A DNA stretch of 48,772 bases, taken from the NCBI GenBank assembly GCA_003566775.1, contig PXBW01000283.1, forward strand, positions 1 through 48,772. Direction: 5' to 3'. The notes under the pieces are model-generated. The model made no database searches, was not told where the DNA came from, and saw only the letters and a program-made list of their open reading frames with translations. The stretch comes from a candidate division WS1 bacterium. Lineage in GTDB: Bacteria > Armatimonadota > Zipacnadia > Zipacnadales > UBA5352. A program made the position numbers and the translations under genes. This document shows, piece by piece, positions 1-7,042 of the stretch (its first letter is position 1; the number at the start of each line of letters is the position of its first letter).

Positions 1-273
1 AACTACGCCTTTGCCTTCTCGCACTCGACCCAGTGGATCTACTCGCTTGGAGAGTTCGAGCGTCCCGCCGAGACCTACGCGGTAGTCGAGGCGATCAGCT
101 ATATCACGCGTTACGATCCCGGCATACCGGCCTCACATGGCGGCTACTGGGGGCAGGTAGATTCGCGGCACAACGAACAGAACAACGTGTTGTTCCTCGA
201 CGGTCATGTCAGGTCCGAGCATAACAGCGTTGTCTCGCAGCGCTCGTCGAGTTGGACCGGCGAATTCGACTGA
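1..273 (+). CDS. Prepilin-type H-X9-DG domain protein, C-terminal part only
   Basis: The window opens inside this gene; reading frame 1 is open from base 1 to the TGA at 271-273 (90 residues). The end of the protein carries the H-X9-DG signature: His at bases 169-171, nine residues, then Asp-Gly at 199-204 (HNEQNNVLFLDGH). This motif marks a family of pseudopilin-like proteins with an N-terminal prepilin cleavage signal, abundant in Planctomycetota, Verrucomicrobiota, Lentisphaerota and Armatimonadota; its molecular role is not settled. The N-terminal methylation signal lies outside the window. Two strong hairpins follow the stop. A GspG-type pseudopilin lies at the opposite edge of the window. 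Confidence 0.85.
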   Translation, partial: NYAFAFSHSTQWIYSLGEFERPAETYAVVEAISYITRYDPGIPASHGGYWGQVDSRHNEQNNVLFLDGHVRSEHNSVVSQRSSSWTGEFD

Positions 274-307
274 GCATTCTCCCGAAAGGGCCGAGCGAAG
301 AATCTCC

Positions 308-335
308 GGCGGGCATCAGTGGAAAGATGCCCGCC
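308..335 (+). terminator. Hairpin after the H-X9-DG gene
   Basis: Perfect 10-bp inverted repeat (ggcgggcatc / gatgcccgcc) with an 8-nt loop, 35 bases past the stop. No T-run follows, so termination strength is uncertain. Confidence 0.55.
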
Positions 336-441
336 GCGTGCATGTGTACAGGTGTAGCACCGCGGCCACTCCACCATGTGGGAATCAGCGCCCCTGGTAG
401 GTCGGAAGCAAGCCCGAGGCCGGCTTCCACACAATTAACCG

Positions 442-469
442 AGGGCGGAGGGAAGGGGCCCTCCGCCCT
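442..469. terminator. Bidirectional terminator between convergent genes
   Basis: Perfect 11-bp stem (agggcggaggg / ccctccgccct) with a 6-nt loop; TT follows on the plus strand. It lies 28 bases past the cysK stop on the minus strand and also past the plus-strand gene, so it probably serves both. Confidence 0.65.
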
Positions 470-497
470 TTCATCAGTCATGACGAACGCTCCGGGT

Positions 498-1427
498 TCA
501 GTCCGCGAAATTGAATAGCTCGGTGGACAGATAGCGCTCACCGAGGTCCGGAAGGACCGTGACGATCAGCTTGCCTGCGGATTCGGCGCGTTCGGCCACC
601 TGCAGGGCCGCCCAGGCGGCCGCGCCGGATGAGATGCCGGTGAGGACGCCTTCACGCTTCGCGAGCGCCCGGGCGGTATCGAAGGCCGCCTCGGCAGGCG
701 CTGTGATGATTTCGTCGATCACCTCCCGGTTAAGCACATCGGGCACGAAGCCTGCTCCGATCCCCTGGATCGGGTGGGGACCGGGATCACCACCGGAAAG
801 CACCGGCGAGTCCTCGGGCTCAATCGCAATCACCTGCAGGTCGGGATTGAGGCGTTTGAGCACCTCGCCGACGCCGGTGATTGTGCCTCCGGTGCCGACA
901 CCTGCGACGAAGACATCTATCGCACCGCCGGTGTCTTCCCAGATCTCCAGCGCGGTGGTCCGGCGATGAACCTCGGGGTTCGCTGCGTTCTTGAACTGCT
1001 GCAGCAGCAGATAGCGCCCATCACTCTCGGCGAGCGACTGTGCCTGCTCAACGGCGCCCGTCATCCCGTCTTCTGCGGGCGTCAGAACGAGGTCCGCACC
1101 GAGTGCCTTGAGCAGCTTGCGCCGCTCTATCGACATGCTCTCGGGCATGGTCAGCACCAACGGATAGCCCCTCGCCGCCGCCACGACCGCAAGTCCGATG
1201 CCGGTGTTACCGGAGGTCGGCTCCACCAGGATGGTGTCCTCACCGATCGCTCCGGCGCGCTCGGCCGCCTCGATCATTGCCCGGCCGATGCGATCCTTGA
1301 CGCTGAAGCCGGGGTTGAATGCCTCAATCTTGGCTGCCACCCGGCCGGGAAGGTCATGAGCCAGCCTGTCCAGGAACACGAGTGGCGTATTTCCGATCAG
1401 TCGAGTTGCGTCCTCTGCGATATTCAT
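498..1427 (-). CDS. cysK: Cysteine synthase A (O-acetylserine sulfhydrylase)
   Basis: PLP-dependent enzyme making L-cysteine from O-acetylserine and sulfide in the cytoplasm. The 309 residues match the usual CysK length. The N-terminal IGNTPLV block, the PLP lysine K44 in the SVKDR motif, the substrate loop TSGNTG (71-76) and the GTGGT phosphate-binding loop near residues 178-182 are all present. An AGGAGG ribosome site lies about 10 bases before the ATG. It is the third gene of an apparent operon with the NIL-ferredoxin and DUF39 genes, so sulfide appears to feed both cysteine and homocysteine. An 82-base gap with a strong hairpin precedes it, which may change its level relative to the upstream genes. 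A strong terminator follows. O-phosphoserine or homoserine-ester substrates cannot be excluded from sequence alone. Confidence 0.93.
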   Translation of the reverse strand: MNIAEDATRLIGNTPLVFLDRLAHDLPGRVAAKIEAFNPGFSVKDRIGRAMIEAAERAGAIGEDTILVEPTSGNTGIGLAVVAAARGYPLVLTMPESMSIERRKLLKALGADLVLTPAEDGMTGAVEQAQSLAESDGRYLLLQQFKNAANPEVHRRTTALEIWEDTGGAIDVFVAGVGTGGTITGVGEVLKRLNPDLQVIAIEPEDSPVLSGGDPGPHPIQGIGAGFVPDVLNREVIDEIITAPAEAAFDTARALAKREGVLTGISSGAAAWAALQVAERAESAGKLIVTVLPDLGERYLSTELFNFAD

Positions 1428-1468
1428 GAGCGTCTGCCTCCTGTGGTCTTCTGATGATGGGATGCCGA

Positions 1469-1492
1469 CCTCCTCCGGTCAGATGGAGGAGG
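1469..1492 (-). promoter_or_regulatory. Intercistronic hairpin before cysK
   Basis: Perfect 8-bp inverted repeat (cctcctcc / ggaggagg) with an 8-nt loop in the gap between the NIL-ferredoxin stop and cysK. The arms resemble Shine-Dalgarno and anti-Shine-Dalgarno sequence, so the hairpin could affect translation, processing or partial termination. Role inferred. Confidence 0.35.
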
Positions 1493-1508
1493 CCGGGTTG
1501 TGTTTGCC

Positions 1509-1916
1509 TCAGAACGCCACCGCCATGGCGCGCGGCGGACAGGCCGGTACGCACAGTTCACAGGCCACGCAGTCATCAGGCGTGAAGAGTACCTCTTGTG
1601 TCACCGGGTCCTTGCGCAGTGCATCTGTGGGGCAGATGGTAACACAGACGCCGCACTGAGTGCATTCATCATCATCACGCACTACGTCTTTCTCCAGAGC
1701 CTGGGTTGATACCCCCTGCGCATTCGCCCACTCGAGCGCTCGGGTGATCTCGGCGGCGTCGCCGGCAAGCTCCAGCACCAGAAGCCCCTCTGCATCCGGC
1801 GTTATGTTGGCGCGCAGGATGTTGAAGTCAAGGTCGTACTCGCGCGCGATTCGCGAGACGACTGGAACGTCGATCAACGTTCTCGGGTAGTGAAATACGA
1901 CTCGCGTCTTAGCCAT
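1509..1916 (-). CDS. NIL domain plus 2[4Fe-4S] ferredoxin, partner of the homocysteine synthase
   Basis: A 135-residue protein. Residues 1-75 resemble the ACT-like NIL domain found in methionine-related proteins. Residues 84-130 hold two CxxCxxCxxxCP cluster motifs (C85/88/91/95 and C116/119/122/126). The ATG overlaps the end of the DUF39 gene by 8 bases, implying translational coupling. In Methanosarcina acetivorans, MA1821 (DUF39) and MA1822 (NIL plus ferredoxin) together support homocysteine synthesis from aspartate semialdehyde and sulfide; this pair has the same architecture and order. The ferredoxin presumably supplies electrons for reductive sulfur transfer. Confidence 0.88.
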   Translation of the reverse strand: MAKTRVVFHYPRTLIDVPVVSRIAREYDLDFNILRANITPDAEGLLVLELAGDAAEITRALEWANAQGVSTQALEKDVVRDDDECTQCGVCVTICPTDALRKDPVTQEVLFTPDDCVACELCVPACPPRAMAVAF

Positions 1917-3132
1917 CTGCAGTCACCTCTTCCTCCACCGGTCGTTCCTTGAGGCCCTTGAAGGTCAGGCCGGACTCGACCGAGGGAATCAGTTCCACGG
2001 GCCGGCCGAGCAGGAACTCTCCGGCCTCAATCTGTTCCTTGAGAAGTTGTGCGATCTTCTGAGCCTCGGGGTAGCTCGACAGCGCTCCGGTCTCCACCGT
2101 CCTGCCGTCGATCTCGATCTCACCGCTCTTGAGTTCGGCGTAGCTGACGTGACCGAGCGGACCGCCCTCACTGTACGGGTAGCCGCGCGAGTAGTCCACG
2201 ATCGGAGCGACAATGTCCTCATCGCGCACCGCAGTGAAGCGCACTATGTCCTCGTCGAGCACCGGGATCGGGATCCCCAGACCGACGTTGAGCGAGACAC
2301 CATATCCATGGAAGCTGACGCCGCGGATCCAGCGCTGATCCATCGCCTTCAGGTCTCCCACAACCGAGAGGGTTCCGGCTCCGGCTTTGGTTACACCGTT
2401 CTCAAGCCGCTCGACGGTTGGGTTGTGCTGGGTACCCTGCCAGAAGACGTAGCCCTGCGCTCCACCGAGGAAGATCCGCGTTCCAATCCCGATTGTGCGA
2501 TAGTACGGATCGTTCAACAGCGGGCTGAGCTGTCCTGCCGAGCAGTAGTTTGCGTTGCCGATTTCGGGCTTGAGTGTGCCCATGTAGGTGTAGATCGGCC
2601 TGTCGGCGTGAACATTCACGGCCACATTGTAGTTCTGATAGGCGTTGCGCGGGTTGCACAGGAAGGCCTCATTGAGGTCCTCGATGTTGATCCATGTGTC
2701 CAGCTTCTTCCGCGGGTAGCAGTCGGTGCCGTAGGCGATTGCCTTCAGGCGGACATCCTTCCCCGCGACCAGGTCCTCGATTACGTGTCCACCACCGTAG
2801 CTGAAGTCGCCGGGGTGGTCGCGGTTGAGTGGATCATCCTCGGTGGCCTCAGTGGCGCCGATGTAAAGGTCCACCGCCGCCAGGCCCGCGTAGGCGTTGA
2901 CATCGTTCAGCCACGCCTTCTGGATCTTGAGCCGCGGATGCGCGTGGCCCGTGTTGAGGAACGCGCCCGACGAGCACATCGGGGCGAAGGTGCCCGTGGT
3001 GACTACATCCACGCGCTCTGCAGCCTTCGCAGCGCCCTCCTCCTCGACGATATCGATGATCTCTTCCGCCGTGACGACGACGGCCTCTCCGGCCTTGATC
3101 TTCGCATTGATCTCTTCGTATGTCTTAGGCAT
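1909..3132 (-). CDS. DUF39 L-aspartate semialdehyde sulfurtransferase (homocysteine synthesis)
   Basis: A 407-residue homologue of COG1900/DUF39, the family that converts aspartate semialdehyde and sulfide to homocysteine in methanogens and many anaerobes. Two cysteines sit in conserved-looking contexts: C53 in TFAPMCSSGAF and C138 in YGTDCYP; two family cysteines are reported as important in MA1821. Glycine-rich blocks such as YGGGHVIED and GTRIFLGGAQGYVFWQGTQH are family hallmarks. No CBS domains follow, so this is the bare catalytic module. It is first in the operon, and its TGA overlaps the NIL-ferredoxin start. Acting with that protein it would feed methionine synthesis and bypass acylated homoserine. 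The role is established for the family and inferred here. Confidence 0.87.
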   Translation of the reverse strand: MPKTYEEINAKIKAGEAVVVTAEEIIDIVEEEGAAKAAERVDVVTTGTFAPMCSSGAFLNTGHAHPRLKIQKAWLNDVNAYAGLAAVDLYIGATEATEDDPLNRDHPGDFSYGGGHVIEDLVAGKDVRLKAIAYGTDCYPRKKLDTWINIEDLNEAFLCNPRNAYQNYNVAVNVHADRPIYTYMGTLKPEIGNANYCSAGQLSPLLNDPYYRTIGIGTRIFLGGAQGYVFWQGTQHNPTVERLENGVTKAGAGTLSVVGDLKAMDQRWIRGVSFHGYGVSLNVGLGIPIPVLDEDIVRFTAVRDEDIVAPIVDYSRGYPYSEGGPLGHVSYAELKSGEIEIDGRTVETGALSSYPEAQKIAQLLKEQIEAGEFLLGRPVELIPSVESGLTFKGLKERPVEEEVTADG

Positions 3133-3154
3133 TTAGCTCCACTCCAGTTATCTG

Positions 3155-3165
3155 ATTCTTAGAAT
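3155..3165. promoter_or_regulatory. Small palindrome upstream of the DUF39 operon
   Basis: Perfect 5-1-5 palindrome (attct-t-agaat) 23 bases before the DUF39 start codon, between the upstream terminator and the ribosome site. It is placed where an operator would act, but it is short and may be chance. Confidence 0.25.
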
Positions 3166-3194
3166 ACGGTCTGACAGGTGCTTCTGCGGCTCTT

Positions 3195-3213
3195 GCGCCG
3201 GCTTTCCCGGCGC
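3195..3213 (-). terminator. Hairpin after the metallo-beta-lactamase-fold gene
   Basis: Perfect 7-bp GC-rich stem (gcgccgg / ccggcgc) with a 5-nt loop, 47 bases past the stop of the minus-strand gene ending at 3260 and before the DUF39 operon. No clear T-run. Confidence 0.5.
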
Positions 3214-3259
3214 GGTCGCATGAACATACTGAACACCCCGCGGATGCCCGGACATCCAC

Positions 3260-4138
3260 TCATGCCGAATCACCATCCGGAACGGTCAAGCGATAGCCCG
3301 CGTGAAACGGCACGAAGCGGTCAGGGAACTCGGTCAGCAGCGTCGCTGTCGATGCCAGCCCGGTGCAGTGGTTGGCCGCCAGTATCTCCGGCTCGATCTC
3401 CCTGATGCCCGCGAGTGTCTTCTGCACTCGCTCGGGTTTTGCGCCTATCAGGTGGAAGCCACCGATTACCGCATGCACTCGATCGACACCGGTGATCTCC
3501 CGCGCGCATTGCACGGTGTTAATCACCCCGGCATGGGCGCAGCCGGTGATGACCACAAGGCCACGCGGGGTCACCAGCACGAGACCCTGATCGTCTTTAA
3601 TCGAGTCGCTCTCAATCGCCTCACCTTCGGAGCGCGCGAAGCCCACGGGGTTCTCCCACTCGTTCACGCGCGGGATCTCGCCCGTGGCCCAGGCCCCGGG
3701 GGCGACCTCCACCGGGTCCTCTGTCGGGACCAGTTGCTTGTTTTCGACGCCCAGCCCGTGAGCGGTAAGCTCATAGCGCGGCTCGCCATCACGGACAAGG
3801 AATCTCGCTCCGACTGCATCCGGGTGTACATAGATCGGGCAGTTGAGCAGGCCGATTGCGCCCGTGTGGTCCGAATGACCGTGCGAGAGCACGGCGCTGT
3901 GTATGTCACGCGAGATATCCAGACCGAGCAGCGCCAGATTGTGTGGAACTACGCTCTCGGTCGCTCCGGCGTCGAAGAGCACCCGTTCACCGGCGGCAGT
4001 CTCGACGAGCACCGAGAACCCGTGCTCGGCAAGGAAACTGCAGCCTGGCTCGGAGAGGTGCTCTACACACCGCTCGTTGGGAAGTAGTTCCATCACGGTA
4101 TTGTCCGCCAGACACGTGATCCGCGCTGAGAAGCTCAC
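3260..4138 (-). CDS. Metallo-beta-lactamase-fold hydrolase
   Basis: Start set at a GTG at 4138, because AAGGAGGAG lies 6 bases upstream and the GTG overlaps the upstream stop as GTGA; the longer ATG frame lacks this support. The 292-residue protein has the metal motif HGHSDH (86-91), the later GCAH block and a C-terminal NHCTG block. It resembles the branch often labelled 7,8-dihydropterin-6-yl-methyl-4-(beta-D-ribofuranosyl)aminobenzene-5'-phosphate synthase-like (COG1237), found in methanogens and many anaerobic bacteria. The reaction is not deducible from sequence. Four-base coupling to an FMN-binding split-barrel gene suggests a shared redox or detoxification task. Confidence 0.82.
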   Translation of the reverse strand: MSFSARITCLADNTVMELLPNERCVEHLSEPGCSFLAEHGFSVLVETAAGERVLFDAGATESVVPHNLALLGLDISRDIHSAVLSHGHSDHTGAIGLLNCPIYVHPDAVGARFLVRDGEPRYELTAHGLGVENKQLVPTEDPVEVAPGAWATGEIPRVNEWENPVGFARSEGEAIESDSIKDDQGLVLVTPRGLVVITGCAHAGVINTVQCAREITGVDRVHAVIGGFHLIGAKPERVQKTLAGIREIEPEILAANHCTGLASTATLLTEFPDRFVPFHAGYRLTVPDGDSA

Positions 4139-4593
4139 AGGTTCTCCTCCTTCAGCCAGCCCAGTTCGCGCTCGAACTCCGTCAACTCTTCCACGCTCCA
4201 TGCATCCACCCGCTGACCGGCCTCAGGACCGGGCTTTGTGATGTAGAGTTCGCGCAGCTCCACCAAAATAGCCACTGGCGTATCTGACTCGGGGAACCAC
4301 CCGGTGATCGTGTTGCGATCCTGCTCAATTGCGATGATCCCCTTGAGTTGATAGGGCGCCTTGACCGCGCCGAGTTCGCCCGGATGAAGAGCTATCCAGC
4401 GGCCTTCACCAATGTGATCGCTGAGGGCCTTCCAGACACCGGCCGGCACCTCGACCGCGAGTCGGTCATCGCCGATGAAACGCACGCGCTGGGCTATTCC
4501 TATCTGCACTTCGTCATCCTCGCCGACTATCGCGAAATGCACCTCGTGACTCTCATACCACCTCTTGAGTCTGTCTGTGGCGGGGAAACTCAT
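4135..4593 (-). CDS. Split-barrel (pyridoxamine-5'-phosphate-oxidase-like) protein
   Basis: The start is placed at the ATG at 4593, preceded at good spacing by GAGGAGGTGG; a longer frame extends into the upstream gene without a ribosome site. The 152-residue product has alternating beta-strands consistent with the PNPOx/FMN-binding split barrel, followed by an acidic helical tail (VEELTEFERELGWLKEENL). It overlaps the upstream split-barrel gene by 41 bases and the downstream hydrolase gene by 4. The pair may form a heterodimer, since split-barrel proteins bind flavin at a dimer interface. Substrate unknown; family assignment moderate. Confidence 0.6.
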   Translation of the reverse strand: MSFPATDRLKRWYESHEVHFAIVGEDDEVQIGIAQRVRFIGDDRLAVEVPAGVWKALSDHIGEGRWIALHPGELGAVKAPYQLKGIIAIEQDRNTITGWFPESDTPVAILVELRELYITKPGPEAGQRVDAWSVEELTEFERELGWLKEENL

Positions 4594-5068
4594 GTGCTGC
4601 CACCTCCTCGCCGAAGTCATCCGCGTCCGAGGACCGGACTTCATCGACATCGATTACCAGCACCGCGCGGCACGAGGGATTGGGCGGGCTAAAGCCCTCG
4701 GGGACCTCCGTCGGAGGATTATCCTCGCCCCAACTCTTCCAATTCTTCCAGTATTCACCGAGGCAGCCGCATGTTCCCTTCTCCGCAAGCTGCCCACGGC
4801 CATGGAGCGTAACCGGAAGGCTCTTGCGATCCGGGAAAGCCACCGAGAGTGCAAGCTTCGGGTTCTCCTTGAGATTGACGCGGGTCTTGCAGAAGTACAT
4901 GTCTGCTATAACCAGCACGTCAGGAGCTGCATGCCGCGCGAACCTCATCGGGACGATATTCGGCTTACCGTCAAGGCTGGCAGTAGCGAGATGCACCAGC
5001 TTGCCACCATCCTTCACCTCTCTGATCTGATCGTATATGGCTTCTCGATCCTGCTTGCCATCGGACAT
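4553..5068 (-). CDS. Pyridoxamine 5'-phosphate oxidase family protein
   Basis: A 171-residue protein whose core (KLVHLATASLDGKPNIVPM near 23-41, then ADMYFCKTRVNLKENPKLALSV) is the standard start of the PNPOx-like FMN-binding split barrel. Such proteins bind FMN, F420 or heme and reduce diverse substrates; true PdxH residues are not evident. CGCLG near residues 100-104 adds a cysteine pair. An AGGAGG site lies 10 bases before the ATG. It is first of three overlapping genes and probably sets expression of the group. Confidence 0.8.
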   Translation of the reverse strand: MSDGKQDREAIYDQIREVKDGGKLVHLATASLDGKPNIVPMRFARHAAPDVLVIADMYFCKTRVNLKENPKLALSVAFPDRKSLPVTLHGRGQLAEKGTCGCLGEYWKNWKSWGEDNPPTEVPEGFSPPNPSCRAVLVIDVDEVRSSDADDFGEEVAAHEFPRHRQTQEVV

Positions 5069-5127
5069 GTGATTCGACCTCCTATGGGTAAGGGCAGCGG
5101 CAACAGCGCCGATGCCTTTGCTTAGTG

Positions 5128-5154
5128 CTGAACACTCATGTCGAGTGTGCTCAG
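5128..5154 (-). promoter_or_regulatory. Imperfect inverted repeat upstream of the split-barrel operon
   Basis: Arms acactc / gagtgt around a 5-nt centre, extended by ctga / tcag with a 2-nt bulge, about 60 bases before the start at 5068. Position suits an operator or leader hairpin. Not matched to any known site. Confidence 0.3.
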
Positions 5155-5266
5155 AGTATTGGTCGGTACGATAACTTCGTATAAGGGTGTGTGCGTGCCT
5201 CAGAGGGGAACGTCAGGGGCTTGCTGCTGAACTGCCGGACTCTATCCCATGACGGCACGCCGGGGT

Positions 5267-5299
5267 GCCACGACCGCGCCCTTCGAGCGCGATCGTGGC
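5267..5299 (-). terminator. Terminator hairpin after thi4
   Basis: Thirteen-bp stem with one mismatch (gccacgaccgcgc / gcgcgatcgtggc) around a 7-nt loop, 70 bases past the thi4 stop on the minus strand. The rest of the 300-base gap 5069-5368 holds the upstream region of the next operon and no gene I can support. Confidence 0.5.
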
Positions 5300-5368
5300 C
5301 TGCGCATCGCCATGTCGAGAATGTGTGAGAAGCCGGGATGGTACATGATCTCTCTCTTCTTCAGCGCG

Positions 5369-6193
5369 TCATTTTGCGGTAATGAGTTGCTCTTCGACTG
5401 TCGCGTCAAGACTGAGCTGCTCGCCTACTATACGCGCGACCTTGCGACCGGAAAGCAGCATCGCTCCGAAGGTCGGGCCCATCCGCGGCAGCCCGCGGAC
5501 CGTGGCGACCGACATCCCGCAGGCGTAAAGTCCGGGAAAGACCTCGTCCGTCCTGTCCACCACAGCGTCTTCTGCGTCCTGGACCGACATTGCGCCGTAG
5601 CCGGGAAGCTCGATCAGGTCGCGCCTCTCCAGCGCGGAAACGGCCGACGCATCGTGGCCGGTAGCATCGATAACCACCTTCGACTCCAGCGCCACCGGAT
5701 CAACGCAGGTGATCTGACGCGGGAGAGCCTCCACCGGTGTCCAGTTGATCACGACACCGCCAACGCGCTCCCCGCGCAACACAAGGTCATCGATCTGCGT
5801 CATGTTCAGCACCCGGACGCCGGCGTCACATGCCGAGGCGATCAGCTTCGAGCACGCGTGTGGGCCGTCGGCCACGTAGAGCCCATCCTGCGCCTTCTGC
5901 AGGGGGACGCCGATTTCGTCGAGGATCCGATGCGCAGGTGCGCGGACGGTCAGCTTGTTCATCAGATAGCCACCCAGCCAGAAGCCACCACCGAGGTAGT
6001 TGTTCCTCTCCACGAGCAGTACCCTGTGCCCCGTACCGGCGAGTTCTCGCGCCGCGATGAGGCCACTCGGACCCGCCCCCACGACGATTGCGTCGCTTTC
6101 GGCGTAGTCGTCGAGTTCTTTCGTGAAGGAGCGCAGGATCGCCCTCGTAACATCCTTCTCGCTTGCGTGGCTGAACCGCGTGTCATTGGCCAT
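5369..6193 (-). CDS. thi4: Thiamin thiazole synthase (ADP-thiazole synthase, Thi4 family)
   Basis: Makes the adenylated thiazole precursor of thiamin from NAD, glycine and sulfur. Start set at 6193, where AGGAGG precedes the ATG; an upstream in-frame start has no such site. The 274 residues show the Rossmann motif VVGAGPSG (about 37-44), GGGFWLGG (68-75), DATGHDAS, and the C-terminal RMGPTFGAMLLSG block. At the position aligned with yeast Thi4 C205 (the residue just before the V/M-D-P triplet) this protein has C163, codon 5705-5707, where Methanocaldococcus Thi4 has His. By family knowledge Cys here can be the sulfur donor in a single-turnover enzyme; His variants use free sulfide. It has its own promoter and terminator; no TPP riboswitch was recognised in the leader. 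Confidence 0.92.
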   Translation of the reverse strand: MANDTRFSHASEKDVTRAILRSFTKELDDYAESDAIVVGAGPSGLIAARELAGTGHRVLLVERNNYLGGGFWLGGYLMNKLTVRAPAHRILDEIGVPLQKAQDGLYVADGPHACSKLIASACDAGVRVLNMTQIDDLVLRGERVGGVVINWTPVEALPRQITCVDPVALESKVVIDATGHDASAVSALERRDLIELPGYGAMSVQDAEDAVVDRTDEVFPGLYACGMSVATVRGLPRMGPTFGAMLLSGRKVARIVGEQLSLDATVEEQLITAK

Positions 6194-6251
6194 GAAAACA
6201 AGCCCTCCTATTACACTTGCAGATAACCTATCATTCTGAAGTTGAAGGGAG

Positions 6252-6278
6252 ATTATCACATTGCAGGCGACATGTCAA
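6252..6278 (-). promoter_or_regulatory. Sigma70-type promoter for thi4
   Basis: On the minus strand TTGACA (6273-6278) is followed by an extended -10, TG-T-GATAAT (GATAAT at 6252-6257). The spacer is short (15 nt), offset by the TG extension. It lies 59 bases before the thi4 start, after the merR terminator. Confidence 0.5.
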
Positions 6279-6304
6279 GAGGTAATTTGGTATTGCATGC
6301 GGTA

Positions 6305-6345
6305 AGACCCCCTACAAATGCCCATAATGGCATCTGAGGGGGTCT
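6305..6345 (-). terminator. Terminator after the MerR-family gene
   Basis: Perfect 9-bp outer stem (agaccccct / agggggtct) with a second inner pairing (atgcc / ggcat), 55 bases past the merR-family stop. One long hairpin. Confidence 0.65.
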
Positions 6346-6399
6346 CTGTGGCGCCAGGCTCTTTGTAAGTATTATGGTATGGGAGGCTTGCGACCTATC

Positions 6400-6831
6400 T
6401 CAGTCGGTCTCCTGCGCCCCGGCCTCTGCTGCAGTTCGGCGGATCTGGCAGTTCTCACAGGCTTCGGCCCGACCTGTCTGTCGAGCGACCTCCCAGCACC
6501 GCTTGCCGGGCGACCGGGTAACCGGACACTCTGCCCGCACTTGTTCCGGGCAGTTCATGAGCTTCCAGCATGCCGGGAGGGTTATCATTCGCCTGATCTC
6601 CTCAATATCGTACTGCTCTTCGTTGATCAACTCCCGTATGCGTCCGAGCCAGAGGACGTCGTTGAAGCTGTACAGGCGCTGGTTGTTGCGGCGGCGCGGC
6701 GTGACGAGACCGCGCTCCTCGTAGATACGAACCATCGCCGGGCAGACATCAAGCAGATCGGCCACCGCTCCAATGCGCATCACAGGTTTGTCGCGATCAG
6801 GCGAGTAGTTCTCAGCACATTGCACGGGCAT
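6400..6831 (-). CDS. MerR-family regulator with two-CW cysteine domain
   Basis: The start at 6831 is chosen because GGAGG lies 8 bases before that ATG; the longer frame runs through the promoter. The 143-residue product has a MerR winged helix (MRIGAVADLL at 18-27, YEERGLV at 37-43) and, instead of a long coiled coil, a compact C-terminal domain with CW (88-89), C94, C102, CW (112-113), C125 and C128. That spacing matches what is called a two-CW domain, probably a metal or Fe-S site. A redox- or metal-sensing role is inferred. It has its own promoter and sits between a cysteine-rich sigma-like gene and thi4. Confidence 0.8.
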   Translation of the reverse strand: MPVQCAENYSPDRDKPVMRIGAVADLLDVCPAMVRIYEERGLVTPRRRNNQRLYSFNDVLWLGRIRELINEEQYDIEEIRRMITLPACWKLMNCPEQVRAECPVTRSPGKRCWEVARQTGRAEACENCQIRRTAAEAGAQETD

Positions 6832-6910
6832 ATCAAAGACCTCCAGTGAACACTTCCACAGTGAATCGGGCGTGGATAGTGCAGATTCCGGTACTGCGGT
6901 GTTTGCATAT

Positions 6911-6940
6911 ATTATATCATTACCCACCGTCTTCTGGCAA
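6911..6940 (-). promoter_or_regulatory. Promoter for the MerR-family gene
   Basis: Minus strand TTGCCA (6935-6940), an 18-nt spacer and a consensus TATAAT (6911-6916) with a TG extension (TGATATAAT), 80 bases before the start. The slightly long spacer fits promoters controlled by MerR-type activators, which twist long spacers; autoregulation is possible. Confidence 0.6.
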
Positions 6941-7042
6941 CCAATCAGGCCGTCTATCGGCGTCTGCCTCGGTCGAAATGGCGTCATATCACCGCTTCAT
7001 TGTGATAGAACATGAAAAGTCTGATGTGCATCCAGCGCTGCT

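Noticed and set aside
2047-3162. 371-codon plus-strand open frame
   Set aside because: Antisense to the well-supported DUF39 gene.
5249-6226. 325-codon plus-strand open frame
   Set aside because: Antisense shadow of thi4; the Thi4 reading on the minus strand is unambiguous.
6194-6399. TPP riboswitch upstream of thi4
   Set aside because: The conserved CUGAGA and ACC-CUGAUCUGG-type blocks are absent; the strong hairpin at 6305-6345 is better explained as the terminator of the upstream gene.
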